A stretch of DNA of 7,103 nucleotides, from the NCBI GenBank assembly GCA_018646565.1, contig JABGUO010000478.1, positions 1-7,103 on the forward strand, written 5' to 3'. Of the stretch, positions 5,819 to 7,103 are shown piece after piece. Position 1 is the first letter of the stretch. Every line of letters starts with the position of its first letter. A model generated the notes under the pieces. That model ran no database searches, was not told the DNA's origin, and saw only the letters and a list, made by a program, of their open reading frames with translations. Both the position numbers and the translations under genes were made by a program. Source of the DNA: Opitutia bacterium. Lineage in GTDB: Bacteria > Verrucomicrobiota > Verrucomicrobiia > Opitutales > Seribacteraceae.

Positions 5819-6637
5819 TTAAAGTAGAGATTGGAAGTGCGCTCGAAGTGCTAACACTGAATGAGATAGAATTTGACTAATTCGCCCTTCTGACAACCCA
5901 AAAATATGAGCAATCTCAGAAAGTTTTAATTCCTCATAATAATATAACATGAGAATCTTTTTCTGAGGATCCGGCAAATCCTTAATTTTGTCCCTTAACA
6001 AGAAAACTTTTTCTCGATACTCAGTTTTGTCCAGAGCATCTTGCTCGGTAGGATCCGAGATGGTCTCCGATAGAGGGGTAGAATCACCATCTGGGGAACT
6101 TGAATGAACCGGACCGTCAATAGGAATAAAGGTGATAGGCTGTGTTTCCTTTAATAAAGTCTCGTATTCCGATTGTGATAATTTCAACTCGGTCTTCACC
6201 TCCTCGACACTAACAGGACGCTTCAAGCGGGACTCCATTTCAGAAATTGTCGATTGCAAAGATCTCGCTTTTGCACGGTTTGCACGTGGCAAACAATCAA
6301 TCTTACGGAGTTCATCGAGAAGAGAACCTTTAATCCGGAGTGCCGCGTAATTTCCAAAAGATTTTCCTTTTGAAGGATTAAATTGGTTTACTGATACAAT
6401 TAAAGCTTTAACCGCAATGCCATACATATCCTCAATTTCATAATGATCGGGGAAATGAAACCGCATACGGGAAACAGTAGATTTAACTAATGGTAAATAA
6501 TCTTCGATCAACTGATCTCTCGATTTTTCATCAGACATCGCGACTCTGTACTTTTCCGCTGCTTCTTTCATTCGCACGGAAGAAGAGACAGAGAATTCGC
6601 GGTCTACATTGGCCTTTTTAATATTTTGCGCGCTCAT
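5819..6637 (-). CDS. fliA: Flagellar RNA polymerase sigma factor FliA (sigma-28)
   Basis: This sigma-70 family, group 3 factor directs transcription of late flagellar genes such as flagellin, stator and chemotaxis genes. It has 272 residues (239 in E. coli), with an N-terminal extension of about 30 residues. Region 2 spans about 41-113: DQLIEDYLPLVKSTVSRMRF, EIEDMYGIAVKALIVSVNQF, then NYAALRIKGSLLDELRKIDC with LPR, matching the FliA hallmark RIRGAMLDELRxxDWVPR. Region 3 is about 120-170 (RPVSVEEVKTELKLSQSEYE). A Ser/Asp/Pro-rich linker (178-200) leads to region 4 (213-266): LPDPQKKILMLYYYEELKLS and EIAHIFGLSEGRISQILSHS, the helix-turn-helix for the -35 element. It lacks region 1.1, as expected. 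It lies 17 bases after the 105-aa ORF and 14 before motA. No FliA-type promoter (TAAA-N15-GCCGATAA) was seen in the window, and no flgM either. Confidence 0.95.
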   Translation of the reverse strand: MSAQNIKKANVDREFSVSSSVRMKEAAEKYRVAMSDEKSRDQLIEDYLPLVKSTVSRMRFHFPDHYEIEDMYGIAVKALIVSVNQFNPSKGKSFGNYAALRIKGSLLDELRKIDCLPRANRAKARSLQSTISEMESRLKRPVSVEEVKTELKLSQSEYETLLKETQPITFIPIDGPVHSSSPDGDSTPLSETISDPTEQDALDKTEYREKVFLLRDKIKDLPDPQKKILMLYYYEELKLSEIAHIFGLSEGRISQILSHSVLALRAHFQSLL

Positions 6638-6654
6638 CTTTTAATAAATATCCA

Positions 6655-6972
6655 CTAGACTTGAGCATCAACCATACGGTTGGCAGTTGTTGAGGCCTCG
6701 TTCATTGCAGCGGTTGCCAAATTAGTGGGGTTATTTTCAATGGGTGATGATAAATCTCTCGGATGAAGTGAATTACTATTCGAATCTACAATATTTCCAT
6801 TTAAAATAAAGCTTAATAACATCCTTCCACAAACAGCAAAAAACAGACAACCAAAAGAGCTTTGTACCAAAGCAACAAGAGGATCATTGGTGATAAGAAT
6901 ACCAAAAATAAAGAAAATAATGAATCCGAAAAACCCACTTAAACAAAAGAAAAACTTCGCATCATTATTCAT
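6655..6972 (-). CDS. Uncharacterised 105-residue protein with two membrane helices
   Basis: I do not recognise this protein. It starts with ATG at 6972, two bases after the stop of the preceding gene, and ends with TAG. Two hydrophobic helices are clear: about 7-28 (FFFCLSGFFGFIIFFIFGIL) and about 33-57 (VALVQSSFGCLFFAVCGRML). The turn between them (TNDP) is short, so the protein is a hairpin in the membrane. The tail, about 58-105, is polar and Asn/Ser-rich (NGNIVDSNSNSLHPRDLSSP, then NNPTNLATAAMNEASTTANR), presumably on the same side as the N-terminus. It sits between the probable flhF and fliA, a place often held by flhG. Length, strand, tight spacing and coding-like composition support a real gene. 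A role in flagellar placement or export is only a guess from position. Confidence 0.72.
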   Translation of the reverse strand: MNNDAKFFFCLSGFFGFIIFFIFGILITNDPLVALVQSSFGCLFFAVCGRMLLSFILNGNIVDSNSNSLHPRDLSSPIENNPTNLATAAMNEASTTANRMVDAQV

Positions 6973-6974
6973 AA

Positions 6975-7103
6975 CTAAATATTTCGATAAGATGAAAAAC
7001 CTCTCGCATAAAGTTCTTCGGGAAAGGTACGGGAAATCATTTGGTTGAGAACATTAGTACTAAAATCACCAGTTACATTTTGACCATTGCAGATGCATAA
7101 CGG
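6975..7103 (-). CDS. flhF: C-terminal end of a probable FlhF GTPase (cut by window edge)
   Basis: An open frame enters from the right edge and ends in TAG at 6975, giving 42 residues: PLCICNGQNVTGDFSTNVLN, then QMISRTFPEELYARGFSSYR and NI. The start PLCICNGQNVTGDF resembles the last conserved block of FlhF (P-x-x-Y-V-x-x-GQ-x-V-P-x-D), the SRP-type GTPase that sets flagellar position and number. FlhF typically ends a few dozen residues after that block, as here, and flhF often lies upstream of fliA. The rest of the protein, including the P-loop, is outside the window, so the name rests on one short motif and on context. Another flagellar gene such as flhG cannot be excluded. Confidence 0.5.
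   Translation of the reverse strand, partial: PLCICNGQNVTGDFSTNVLNQMISRTFPEELYARGFSSYRNI

Noticed and set aside
1..7103. tRNA, rRNA, CRISPR arrays, insertion sequences, attachment sites, phage or defence genes
   Set aside because: Nothing of the kind was seen. The window is packed with collinear flagellar genes and no repeats longer than the one hairpin described.

Overview
The window is one block of flagellar genes, all read from the minus strand, so gene order runs from high to low coordinates. From the right edge: the last 42 codons of a probable flhF; a 105-residue two-helix membrane protein of unknown function; fliA (sigma-28); motA; motB; a 92-residue acidic protein of unknown function; flgF; flgG; flgA; flgH; and the first 232 codons of flgI, cut by the left edge. 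There are no RNA genes, mobile elements or CRISPR arrays, and no gene-free stretch longer than 70 bases.

The P-ring (FlgI, with its chaperone FlgA) and L-ring (FlgH) genes show a two-membrane (Gram-negative type) bacterium with a flagellum driven by a MotA/MotB stator of the E. coli-like proton type. The DNA is fairly AT-rich, and almost no start codon has a Shine-Dalgarno sequence. Gene order and FlgH style suggest the PVC group, perhaps Verrucomicrobiota. That is a tentative inference from memory of similar clusters, not something the sequence proves.

The block falls into two parts. The right part (flhF?, 105-aa protein, fliA, motA, motB) carries regulation and torque generation. Its genes are 2 to 20 bases apart, which fits one transcript. 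The left part (flgF, flgG, flgA, flgH, flgI) builds the proximal and distal rod and then the P and L rings, roughly in assembly order, with gaps of 21, 3, 3 and 4 bases. Between the parts lies the 92-aa ORF. It has a sigma-54-like GG-N10-GC site just upstream. Downstream is a hairpin with a T-run (intrinsic terminator) whose second arm and T-run also form a second sigma-54-like site directly in front of flgF. Both sites place the -12 C exactly 13 bases before the start codon, which would give leaderless or nearly leaderless mRNAs.

I see no undescribed defence or mobile system. The points worth a second look are the overlapping terminator/promoter, the paired sigma-54-like sites, a FlgH without any cysteine (no lipid anchor), a MotB whose two expected peptidoglycan-binding residues appear replaced, and two uncharacterised small proteins built into the cluster.
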